Source of the DNA: JAIRTY01 sp050257395
GTDB taxonomy: Bacteria; Actinomycetota; Actinomycetes; Streptosporangiales; Streptosporangiaceae
Assembly (NCBI GenBank): GCA_050257395.1
Contig: JBLMWU010000032.1
Coordinates: 1 to 18,371 of the forward strand
DNA: 18,371 bases
Direction of reading: 5' to 3'
Below, one piece after another: positions 9,010 through 15,221 of this stretch; within the stretch, counting starts at the first letter, position 1, and each line of letters opens with the position of its first letter. A program made the translations under genes and the position numbers. A model generated the notes under the pieces. That model had not been told where the DNA came from. It did no database searches and worked only from the letters and a program-made list of their open reading frames with translations.

Positions 9010-10659
9010 ATGGCCGAGTTCCGGATGCCCGCCCTCGGCGCCGACATGGACGAGGGCACGATCGCCGAGTGGCTGGTCAAGCCGGGCGACGCGATCCGCA
9101 AGGGCGAGCCGATCGCGGTGGTGGACACCGCCAAGTCCGCGATCGAGGTGGAGTCGTTCCACACCGGCACGGTCGCCAAGCTGCTGATCGGCGTGGGGGA
9201 GACGGTGCCGGTGGGCACGGTCCTGGCCACCATCGCCGAGCTCGCCGGACCCGGCCTGCCAGCAGAAACCCCCATTGATACCGAACGGGCTGGCGCCACC
9301 CCGGCCGCCGCGGGAAAGGCGGAAGCCGCGGCAGCCGGAGCACCAGCGGCCGAAGGCGCAGCGGCGGCCGCGGGGGCAGAAGGCAAGCCGCGCCGCGGCG
9401 CGGGCAGGCGCCGGCCGCCGTCCGGGCCGGGCCGGGCCGCGGCGAAGAAGCCAGCCCGGGCAAGGAAGCCCGCCGGAGCGGCAGGAGCCGCCGGAGCTGA
9501 GGCGGCCAGAGCTGAGGCGGCGCCCGCCCCGGGCGCCCCGCCCGGGGCCGGGCAGCCGGCGGCGCCGCTGGCGCCTGCCGTGGCGGCGCACGCTACCCCG
9601 CTGGTCCGGCGGGAAGCGGGAGAACTCGGGGTCGACCTGGCCCGGGTGCACGGCACCGGCCGCGGCGGCGCGATCACCCGCGCCGACGTGGAACAGGCCG
9701 CCGCCACCCGGCGGCTCCGGGTGAGCCCGCTGGCCCGGCGGGTCGCGGCGGAACTGGGCGTCGAGCTCGCGGGGGTCAGCGGGACCGGGCCGGGCGGGGC
9801 GATCCGGGAAAGCGACATCCGCGCAGCGGCCCGCGCCGGGGGCAGGCCCCGCGCGGGCGGGCCGCAGGCGCTGGCGGGCACGGCCACGCCCGCCGGCACC
9901 CGGCCGGCACCCGCAGGGGCGGCAGCGGCAGAGGCCGCACACGAGGCGGCCGCCGCGGAGCGCGCGGGGCGCGGCCCGGCGGGCAAGGCCGAGCGGGCGC
10001 TGGCGATGCGGCAGGCGATCGCCAGGCTGATGGCCCGCTCCAAGCGGGAGATCCCGCACTACTACGTGAGCAACACGGTGGACCTGGGCGTGGCCATGGC
10101 CTGGCTGCGCGAGCGCAACCGCGAGCTGGAGATGTCCGAGCGGCTGGTGCCAGCGGCCCTGCTGCTCAAGGCGGCCGCGCTGGCCGCGCGGCAGGTCCCG
10201 CAGGTGAACGGCTACTGGGTCGACGATCATTTCGACCAGGCCGCCCACGTCCACCTGGGGACGGCCATCTCGCTGCGCGGCGGCGGGCTGATCACCCCCG
10301 CCATCCACGACGCGGACCAGCTCCCGCTGACCGGGCTGATGGCCGCCCTGCGCGACCTGGTCACCCGGGCCCGGGCCGGCCGGCTGCGCCGGGCCGAGCT
10401 CACCGACGCCACCCTCACCGTCACCAACCTGGGCGACCAGGGGGTCGAGTCGGTGCAGGGCGTCATCTACCCGCCGCAGGTGGCGCTGGTCGGCTTCGGC
10501 AAGGTCGTCGAGCGGCCGTGGGCAGTCGGCGGGCTGCTCGGCGTGCGGCCGGTCGTCTTCACCACCCTGGCCGCCGACCACCGGGCAACCGACGGTTACA
10601 CCGGCGGCCGCTACCTCGCAGCCATCGCCGAACTGCTGCAAAGACCGGAGGAACTGTGA
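9010..10659 (+). CDS. pdhC: Dihydrolipoamide acetyltransferase (E2) with two E3-binding domains
   Basis: Core acyltransferase of the complex, 549 aa. Residues 1-78 form a lipoyl domain with the lipoylation Lys K42 in DTAKSAIEVES. A long Ala/Pro/Lys/Arg-rich flexible linker follows (about 80-193). Two peripheral-subunit-binding domains then lie in tandem (about 195-233 and 237-275), both with the family core TPL/SPL..R..A.ELGV....V.GTG..GAI...D. After a second linker, the catalytic domain spans about 320-549, ending with H524 and D528 in DHRATDG, the CoA-dependent acetyltransferase active site. The E2 joins E1 products to CoA and docks E1/E3. One binding domain is the rule, so the duplication is unusual. 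No E3 gene follows; E3 must come from elsewhere or the second domain serves another partner. The stop overlaps the ACP start. Confidence 0.92.
   Translation: MAEFRMPALGADMDEGTIAEWLVKPGDAIRKGEPIAVVDTAKSAIEVESFHTGTVAKLLIGVGETVPVGTVLATIAELAGPGLPAETPIDTERAGATPAAAGKAEAAAAGAPAAEGAAAAAGAEGKPRRGAGRRRPPSGPGRAAAKKPARARKPAGAAGAAGAEAARAEAAPAPGAPPGAGQPAAPLAPAVAAHATPLVRREAGELGVDLARVHGTGRGGAITRADVEQAAATRRLRVSPLARRVAAELGVELAGVSGTGPGGAIRESDIRAAARAGGRPRAGGPQALAGTATPAGTRPAPAGAAAAEAAHEAAAAERAGRGPAGKAERALAMRQAIARLMARSKREIPHYYVSNTVDLGVAMAWLRERNRELEMSERLVPAALLLKAAALAARQVPQVNGYWVDDHFDQAAHVHLGTAISLRGGGLITPAIHDADQLPLTGLMAALRDLVTRARAGRLRRAELTDATLTVTNLGDQGVESVQGVIYPPQVALVGFGKVVERPWAVGGLLGVRPVVFTTLAADHRATDGYTGGRYLAAIAELLQRPEEL
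9592..9834 (+). repeat. Internal tandem duplication encoding two E3-binding domains
   Basis: Two similar segments of about 115-120 bp, offset by about 126 bp, each encode one peripheral-subunit-binding domain of E2. Shared residues include PL.RR.A.ELGV.L..V.GTG.GGAI...D. The copies have diverged at many third positions, so the duplication is not recent. Confidence 0.7.
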
Positions 10660-10895
10660 CACCCGACGAAGCGCGTGCGGCGATCACGGAGACGCTGCTG
10701 GAAGTGGCCCCGGACGCGGACCTGGACACCCTGCCGCCCGGTGCCGACCTGCGCGACACCCTGGAACTGGACTCGCTGGACTTCCTGAACTTCGTCGAGG
10801 CGCTGGGCAAGCGCGCCGGGCGCCGCATCGACGAGGACGACTACCCGCAGCTGGCAACCCTGGACAGCGGGGTCGCCTTCCTGGCGGGCCGGTAA
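10656..10895 (+). CDS. Acyl carrier protein (phosphopantetheine-binding)
   Basis: A 79-aa free-standing acyl carrier protein. The GTG start at 10656 overlaps the E2 stop (GTGA) and is preceded by GGAGG. The prosthetic-group motif is LDSLDF with S40 as the 4'-phosphopantetheine attachment serine. The acidic composition and three predicted helices fit the ACP fold. Its position directly after E1-E2 and without any ketosynthase suggests that it accepts an acyl group from E2 or from the acetyl-CoA synthetase, rather than serving general fatty acid synthesis. Precedent: in quinocarcin/naphthyridinomycin pathways, PDH-like E1/E2 proteins load a two-carbon unit onto an ACP. Whether that applies here is inference. 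A phosphopantetheinyl transferase would have to be encoded elsewhere. Confidence 0.88.
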   Translation: MTPDEARAAITETLLEVAPDADLDTLPPGADLRDTLELDSLDFLNFVEALGKRAGRRIDEDDYPQLATLDSGVAFLAGR

Positions 10896-10902
10896 CCGGC
10901 CC
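10886..10902 (+). terminator. Hairpin with the ACP stop codon as loop
   Basis: GGGCCGG-TAA-CCGGCCC: a perfect 7-bp GC stem whose 3-nt loop is exactly the TAA stop codon of the ACP gene. No U-tract follows. It may terminate or attenuate transcription between the pdh block and the ATPase block, or stabilise the 3' end of a processed transcript. Confidence 0.4.
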
Positions 10903-10917
10903 TGACTGAACCGCGCT

Positions 10918-10934
10918 CCCGGCCGCGCGCCGGG
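10918..10934 (+). promoter_or_regulatory. Hairpin just upstream of the ATPase operon ribosome-binding site
   Basis: CCCGGC-CGCGC-GCCGGG: a perfect 6-bp stem with a 5-nt loop. It ends one base before the Shine-Dalgarno tract GGGGAGGAGG of the first ATPase gene (GTG at 10951). Together with the hairpin 16 bp upstream it fills most of the 55-bp gap. It could be the second half of a double terminator, an RNA-processing site, or a structure that sets translation of the ATPase operon relative to the upstream block. Confidence 0.35.
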
Positions 10935-10950
10935 CGGGGAGGAGGAACAC

Positions 10951-11406
10951 GTGCCCGAGGGGCGTGACTTCCTCGACCGCTTCCGGCCGGCCGGGGCGCC
11001 CGGCTCCGCCGCCCGCGCGGGGGTGCCCGCCGACCGCGCCCGGGAGCTGGCCGACGAGCTCGACCCGGTGCTGGCGCTGCTCGACGACACCCACGCCGAG
11101 TGCGAGCGGATCGTCGCCGACGCCGGCCGGGAGGCCGAGCGGATCATGGCGGCGGCCCGGTCCGAGGCGGCGCGGACCGCCGCGGACGCGGACACCCGGG
11201 CCCGGGCGACCCGGGACGAGGCCTCGCGGCGGCTGCTGGCGCAGGCCGGCGACCGGGTCGCCGCGGCCACCACGGCGGCCGGCCACGACGCCGACCGGGC
11301 CAGGGAACGGGCGGCGCAGCGCCTGCCCGCCCTGGTCGCGAAGGCCGTCGCCCTGGTCCGCGACGGGCTGGACGGGCCGCCCGGGGACGGGGCGGGGCCG
11401 TCGTGA
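10951..11406 (+). CDS. A/V-type ATPase stator subunit G (AtpH-like), coiled coil
   Basis: A 151-aa, highly charged helical protein. From about residue 28 to 130 it has the Ala/Arg/Glu-rich heptad-like pattern of a long coiled coil (AGREAERIMAAARSEAARTAADADTRARATRDEASRR in short excerpt: AGREAERIMAAARSEAA). Position at the head of an A/V-ATPase operon and composition suggest the G/H peripheral-stalk subunit, which pairs with subunit E to hold the catalytic head against rotation. The GTG start has the strong SD GGGGAGGAGG. The stop overlaps the next GTG by 4 bp. Sequence alone is low complexity, so the call rests mainly on context. It is longer than typical archaeal H (about 100 aa), with a 25-residue Gly/Pro/Ala-rich N-terminus. 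Confidence 0.72.
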   Translation: MPEGRDFLDRFRPAGAPGSAARAGVPADRARELADELDPVLALLDDTHAECERIVADAGREAERIMAAARSEAARTAADADTRARATRDEASRRLLAQAGDRVAAATTAAGHDADRARERAAQRLPALVAKAVALVRDGLDGPPGDGAGPS

Positions 11407-12329
11407 GCGCGGGCTGGGCTGCCGCCGCGGTGCGGGCGAGGGCGCTGGCCCGCCGCCGGCTGGGCGCCGCCGCGGCCCGGCGGCTGGCCGCCTCCGAATC
11501 GCTCGACAGTGCCCTGCACACCCTGACCGCCACCCCCTACCGCCGCGGCATCCACTCCGGGCAGGAACTCGGCGACGCGCAGCACGCGCTGGCCGCCTCG
11601 GTCCTGTGGAACCTGCGGGTGCTTGCGGGCTGGCTGCCCCGCGGCGGCGTGCTGATGCTGCGGGTGCTGGCCGGCTGGTTCGAGATCGCCAACACCGACG
11701 AGCTGCTGGCCGCGATGGCCGGGCAGCAGCCGGGCGGCATGTTCCGGATCGGCGCGCTCGCCACCTCGTGGCCGCAGCTGGAGGGCGCCCGGAGCGTGCC
11801 CGGCCTGCGCGCCGCGCTGTCCTCGTCCACCTGGGGCGACCCCGGCGAGGACAGCGCCTACGCGGTGCGGATCTGGATGCGTGCCCGGTGGGCGGCCCGG
11901 GTCGGCGGCGAGCTGGAGGAACCCGCCCCGGCCTGGGCGGCGGGCGCGGCCGCGCTGCTGGTCGCCGGGGAACGGTTCGCGGCCGGCCGGCTGCTGCCGC
12001 CGGCCGTGACCGCCGCCACCACCGGGCTGCTGGGTACCAGCGCGGCCGGCGCGGCCACCCTGGACGAGCTGGCAGCCCGCCTGCCCGGCCGGGCCGCCTG
12101 GGCCCTGGACGGCGTGCACCGGCCCGCGGACCTGTGGCGGGCGGAGGCGCGCTGGTGGGCGCGGGTCGAACGGGACGGGTTCCACCTGCTGCGGGCGGCC
12201 CGCTTCGACGGCGGCCCGGTGCTCGGGGTGGCTGCGGTGCTGGCCGCCGACGCCTGGCGGACCCGGGCGGCGCTGGAGATCGCCGCCCGCGGCGGCGGGC
12301 CCCTGGAGGCCTACGATGCCGTGGCTTGA
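11403..12329 (+). CDS. A/V-type ATPase subunit C/d (AC39 family), central-stalk socket
   Basis: A 308-aa protein resembling the V-ATPase C/d family that couples the rotor ring to the D-F shaft. Recognisable segments are the N-terminal Arg/Ala-rich helix, LGDAQHALAASVLWNLRVL, and the family-like LMLRVLAGWFEIANTDELL (compare the LR..Y...N...LL pattern), followed by helical repeats ending in a WRTRAALEIAARGG segment. It is cytoplasmic, with no membrane spans. The GTG start overlaps the G stop (GTGA), and the C-terminus overlaps the ATG of subunit I by 14 bp. In archaeal and Thermus operons this gene lies after the membrane subunits; here it precedes subunit I. The family is poorly conserved, so the call leans on context plus the motif. 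Confidence 0.75.
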   Translation: MSAGWAAAAVRARALARRRLGAAAARRLAASESLDSALHTLTATPYRRGIHSGQELGDAQHALAASVLWNLRVLAGWLPRGGVLMLRVLAGWFEIANTDELLAAMAGQQPGGMFRIGALATSWPQLEGARSVPGLRAALSSSTWGDPGEDSAYAVRIWMRARWAARVGGELEEPAPAWAAGAAALLVAGERFAAGRLLPPAVTAATTGLLGTSAAGAATLDELAARLPGRAAWALDGVHRPADLWRAEARWWARVERDGFHLLRAARFDGGPVLGVAAVLAADAWRTRAALEIAARGGGPLEAYDAVA

Positions 12330-13806
12330 CGCCGCCGCGCCGGTGCGGATGGAGCGGGTCGCCCTGGTCGCCCCGGCCGTGTCCCTGCGCGACGTGCTGG
12401 TCCAGGTGGCCGACTCCGGCGCCATGGAGATCGACCAGGCGATGCGCAACTCCGAGGACCTGGGCGAGGCGGCCCGGCGGCTGCGCGGCGCCGGCCAGTC
12501 GCCGCCCGCGCCCGCCCTGTCCGCGGCCGCGCCCGACCTGGCCGCCCTGGAGTCGGCCGGCCGGTACGACCTGCTGGCCGGCGAGGCCGAACTGGAGGTG
12601 CGGGCCGCCGAGGCGGTGCGCCGCTCCGGGGCGGCGGCGCTGGCCGGCTGGATCCCGGCGGACCGGGCCGGCGAGGTGGCCCGGCGGATCGGCGAGGCCG
12701 GCGGTGCGCTGGTCCCGCTGCGGCATCCGCGCGGCGCGATGGCGCCCACCCTGCTCGGCGGCACGCCGGCCCGCCGGTCGCTGACCCCGCTGGTGAAGAC
12801 CTACGGGGTGATGCCGTACGCGGACATCGACCCGAGCTGGCTGGCCTGGGCGAGCTATGTGCTGATGTTCGGCATGATGTTCGGCGACGTCGGGCACGGC
12901 GCGCTGCTGGTCATCGCGGCGGTGGCGCTGCGGGCGGGCTGGCCCCGGTGGGTCCGGCGCTGGCGCGCGGCCTGGCCGTTCGTGGCCGGCGCCGGGGTGG
13001 CCGCCACCGGGTTCGGGCTGGCGTACGGGGAGTGCTTCGGGCCCACCGGGCTGGTGCCGACCCTGTGGCTGAACCCGCTGGACAAGCCGATCCCGCTGCT
13101 GCTGACCGCCATCGCGGTCGGCGCCGTGCTGCTCGCCGGGGCCTACGCGCTGGGCACCGTCAACCGCTGGCGGGAAGGCGGCTGGCCGCTCGCCCTGTAC
13201 GCGCCGTCCGGCATCGCGGGCACCTCGGTGTTCCTCGGCATCGCGGTGGCCGCGGGCGGCTGGTACATCGGGCACATCTGGCTGCTCAGCGCCGGGATCG
13301 TCATCGCCGTCATCGGCCTGGGCCTGGCCTTCACCGGGTTCTACGCCGAGGCGGGCGGCGGCGGCACCGGGGTGGCGCAGTCCTCGGTCGAGCTGTTCGA
13401 CCTGGTGATCCGGCTCGGGTCGAACGTGGTGTCCTTCGCCCGGCTGGCCGCGTTCGGCCTCACCCACGCGGCGCTGGGCCTGGTGGTCTGGGACGCCAGC
13501 CGGGGCCTGTGGCACCGCGGCGGGGGCTGGCTGGCGGCCGCCGCGCTGGTGTTCCTGCTCGGCAACGCGCTCGCGTTCGCCCTGGAGGCGCTGATCGCGG
13601 CGATCCAGGCGCTGCGGCTGGAGTACTACGAGCTGTTCTCCCGGGTGTTCCAGGTGCTGGGCCGGGAGTTCCAGCCCTGGTATGTGCCGATCGCCGACGC
13701 TGGCTCGCCGCCCGGGGACCCGGCACCCGGGGACCCGGCGGTGCCGGACCCGGCCGATCCCGGCCCGGCCGCCCTGGCCGGGGACCAAGCCCTAGGAGGT
13801 GCGTGA
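12316..13806 (+). CDS. A/V-type ATPase membrane stator subunit I (a), short form
   Basis: The ion-translocating static membrane subunit, 496 aa. Residues 1-165 are the cytoplasmic domain. From about 175 on come roughly eight hydrophobic segments, beginning with the family block VLMFGMMFGDVGHG. The key residue is R376 in SFARLAAFGLTHAAL, the conserved arginine that faces the c-ring carboxylate. The last helix block LEALIAAIQALRLEYYELF is also typical. Subunit I is usually 600-700 aa with about 300 residues in front of the membrane part. The short arm here implies a reduced stalk-binding domain. The tail after WYVP (about residue 455 on) is a Pro/Asp-rich extension made of five-residue repeats. 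The ATG has GGAGG upstream and overlaps the C gene. Expected function is proton (or sodium) translocation. Confidence 0.92.
   Translation: MPWLDAAAPVRMERVALVAPAVSLRDVLVQVADSGAMEIDQAMRNSEDLGEAARRLRGAGQSPPAPALSAAAPDLAALESAGRYDLLAGEAELEVRAAEAVRRSGAAALAGWIPADRAGEVARRIGEAGGALVPLRHPRGAMAPTLLGGTPARRSLTPLVKTYGVMPYADIDPSWLAWASYVLMFGMMFGDVGHGALLVIAAVALRAGWPRWVRRWRAAWPFVAGAGVAATGFGLAYGECFGPTGLVPTLWLNPLDKPIPLLLTAIAVGAVLLAGAYALGTVNRWREGGWPLALYAPSGIAGTSVFLGIAVAAGGWYIGHIWLLSAGIVIAVIGLGLAFTGFYAEAGGGGTGVAQSSVELFDLVIRLGSNVVSFARLAAFGLTHAALGLVVWDASRGLWHRGGGWLAAAALVFLLGNALAFALEALIAAIQALRLEYYELFSRVFQVLGREFQPWYVPIADAGSPPGDPAPGDPAVPDPADPGPAALAGDQALGGA
13711..13770 (+). repeat. Four 15-bp tandem repeats in the tail of subunit I
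   Basis: CCCGGGGACCCGGCA (13711-13725) is followed by a copy differing only in the last base (13726-13740) and two more diverged units to 13770. They encode PGDPA-PGDPA-VPDPA-DPGPA. The first two units are nearly identical at DNA level, so copy number may vary between strains. Confidence 0.8.
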
Positions 13807-13807
13807 G

Positions 13808-14251
13808 ATGGCTGCCTGGCGGATCGGGCTGCCGCTGATTGCCCTGACCGTGCTGGCCGCCCGGCTGGCCGCCCGCTGCGGGCGCCGCGCCGTGTACGTC
13901 GCCGCCGCCGCCGGCGTGGTGCTGGCCGTAGGCGCGGGGGTGCTGCTGGTGAGCGTGCTGACGGCCGGGCCCGCGGGCGCCGCCGCGGCGGCGGGCGGCG
14001 CTGCCGTGGCCAAGACCGCGGCCGCGGCCTCCGCCAGCGGCAGCTGGGCCGCGCTGCTGGGGGCGGCGATCGCGGTCGCCGGCTCCACCATCGGCGCGGG
14101 CATCGCCGTCGCCTACACCGGCGCGGCCGCGCTGGCCGCCATGAGCGAGCGGCCCGAGCTGTTCGGCCGGGCCATGGTCATCGTCGGCCTGGCCGAGGGC
14201 ATCGCGATCTACGGCCTCATCGTCGGCATCATCCTGATCGGGAAGGCGTAG
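13808..14251 (+). CDS. A/V-type ATPase rotor-ring subunit K (c), with N-terminal extension
   Basis: Proteolipid of the rotor ring, 147 aa. The conserved C-terminal hairpin has a Gly-rich helix (LLGAAIAVAGSTIGAGIAVAYTG, about 81-103), a polar loop with MSERPELFGRA, and the ion-binding helix with E130 in VGLAEGIAIYG. In front lie about 75 extra residues with two further hydrophobic segments (about 5-22 and 28-52) and an Ala-rich linker. These do not look like a second copy of the c hairpin. Single-hairpin archaeal and Thermus subunits are 70-100 aa; NtpK and eukaryotic c are 155 aa with duplicated hairpins. ATG 13808 is preferred over GTG 13799 because AGGAGGT sits 7 nt upstream. No obvious Gln/Thr sodium signature accompanies E130, so protons are more likely (inference). 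Confidence 0.88.
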   Translation: MAAWRIGLPLIALTVLAARLAARCGRRAVYVAAAAGVVLAVGAGVLLVSVLTAGPAGAAAAAGGAAVAKTAAAASASGSWAALLGAAIAVAGSTIGAGIAVAYTGAAALAAMSERPELFGRAMVIVGLAEGIAIYGLIVGIILIGKA

Positions 14252-14255
14252 CGCC

Positions 14256-14519
14256 ATGTCCCGGGTGGCGGTGATCGGCGACGGCGTGCGCGTGTCCGGC
14301 TACGCGCTGGCCGGGGCGCTGGTGTGCCCGGCGGCGGACGCCGCGCAGGCCCGCGCCGCCTGGGCGGCCCTGCCGCCGGACATCGCCGTGGTGATCCTCA
14401 CCGCCGACGCGGCCGGCTGGCTGGCGGGCCTGGCAGGCCCCGCCGCCGAGCCGGTCGCAGGCGACCGGGGCGGCCTGCCCCGCCGCCGCGACGTCCTGCC
14501 GGTGGTGCTGCCACCATGA
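14256..14519 (+). CDS. A/V-type ATPase rotor subunit F, short form
   Basis: An 87-aa protein with the family pattern: VAVIGDG at the N-terminus (family: IAVIGD.....F.LAG), YALAGALVCPAAD, then PPDIAVVILTADAAGWL (family: IGIILITE..A) and the closing strand DVLPVVLPP (family: LP.VLEIP). Subunit F is normally 100-115 aa, and the last C-terminal helix is missing here. F binds subunit D in the central shaft and can regulate ATP hydrolysis. It starts 4 bp after the K stop, and its TGA overlaps the next ATG by 4 bp. The gene is small, but the fold pattern and position make the call good. Confidence 0.8.
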   Translation: MSRVAVIGDGVRVSGYALAGALVCPAADAAQARAAWAALPPDIAVVILTADAAGWLAGLAGPAAEPVAGDRGGLPRRRDVLPVVLPP

Positions 14520-15160
14520 ACAGCTCGCCAGCAGTCCGGAAGCGGTCACCCGATGCGCCACCCGGAGCCCGTGACGGCCAGGGAAGCAGCAGGATGACCC
14601 TGCTGCCCGGGGCGGAAGCGGCGCTGGCGCCGGTGCGGGCGGCGCTGCTGCAGGCGGCCCGCGCCCAGGCGGCGGACATCGTCGCCCGGGCCCGCCGGGA
14701 TGCGGCCGCCCTGCTCGCGGATGCCCGCCGGGACGCGGCCGAAACCGTGGAGCGGGGCCGGGCCGAGGGGCAGGCGCAGGCGGGCCCGCTGGCTGCCGCC
14801 CGGCTCAGCCGCGGCCGCCAGGAGGCCCGCGCGCAGCTGCTGCGCGCCCGCCGTGAGGCCTACGACGAGCTGCGCCGGCAGGTCCGCGCGGCCGTGGCCG
14901 GGCTGCCCGCCGAGCCCGGCTACCCCCGGCTGCTGGCGGGGCTGACCAGAGCGGCGCTGGCCGCCGCCGGGCCGGGCGCGACGGCCAGCTCTCACCCGGA
15001 CGGCGGGGTGGTGGCCACCGGGCCCGGCGTGGTGGTCGACTGTTCCCTGCCCGCGCTCGCCGACCAGGCGGTTGCCGCGGTCAGCCCGCAACTCGGCAGC
15101 CTGTGGGGGGAGCCGGCAGCCGCCAGGCCCGACGGCCCGGGCGGGGTGGGATCGCCATGA
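14516..15160 (+). CDS. A/V-type ATPase stator subunit E
   Basis: Peripheral-stalk subunit of 214 aa. The N-terminal half (about 33-130) is a charged Ala/Arg-rich helix (ARRDAAALLADARRDAAETV, RQEARAQLLRARREAYDEL) that would pair with subunit G. The C-terminal half has the globular-domain pattern (YPRLLAGLTRAALAAAG, PGVVVDCSLPALAD). The ATG at 14516 overlaps the F stop in an ATGA coupling but has no clear SD. An alternative start at 14594 (M27, giving 188 aa and dropping a disordered Pro/Arg-rich leader) fits the usual length equally well. The end of the gene (GGVGSP-stop) is echoed by the small reading frame that follows. In archaeal operons E lies before C and F; here it follows F. Confidence 0.8.
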   Translation: MNSSPAVRKRSPDAPPGARDGQGSSRMTLLPGAEAALAPVRAALLQAARAQAADIVARARRDAAALLADARRDAAETVERGRAEGQAQAGPLAAARLSRGRQEARAQLLRARREAYDELRRQVRAAVAGLPAEPGYPRLLAGLTRAALAAAGPGATASSHPDGGVVATGPGVVVDCSLPALADQAVAAVSPQLGSLWGEPAAARPDGPGGVGSP

Positions 15161-15221
15161 CCAGGCGGTGCGCCGGCCGGGCAGCCCCGCCGGAGCCAGG
15201 CGGGGTGGGGCCGCCATGACC
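15141..15221 (+). repeat. 22-bp direct repeat at the E/A gene junction
   Basis: Two copies, 15141-15162 and 15200-15221, offset by 59 bp with 20 of 22 bases identical (GCGGGGTGGG..CGCCATGACC). Each contains a CCATGA junction: the first the E stop plus a start codon, the second the start codon of subunit A. It looks like a diverged 59-bp tandem duplication of the junction. Confidence 0.75.
15157..15219 (+). CDS. 20-codon mini-ORF linking the E and A genes
   Basis: MTRRCAGRAAPPEPGGVGPP, starting in an ATGA overlap with the E stop and ending in an ATGA overlap with the A start. Its last residues (PGGVGPP) mimic the E C-terminus (PGGVGSP), as expected from the 59-bp duplication. The SD-like GGCGGGGTGGG precedes both starts at the same distance. 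It probably has no function as a peptide; if translated it would carry ribosomes from E to A. It could equally be fortuitous. Confidence 0.35.
   Translation: MTRRCAGRAAPPEPGGVGPP

Noticed and set aside
8848..10662. Open frame of 604 codons on the minus strand
   Set aside because: It is antisense to E1 beta and E2, has no recognisable domain, and its composition mirrors the opposite-strand codon bias.
10684..13788. Open frame of 1034 codons on the minus strand
   Set aside because: It lies wholly antisense to ACP and ATPase genes G, C and I, and its translation is low-complexity Arg/Pro/Gly/Gln with no family motif. It is a typical high-GC shadow frame.
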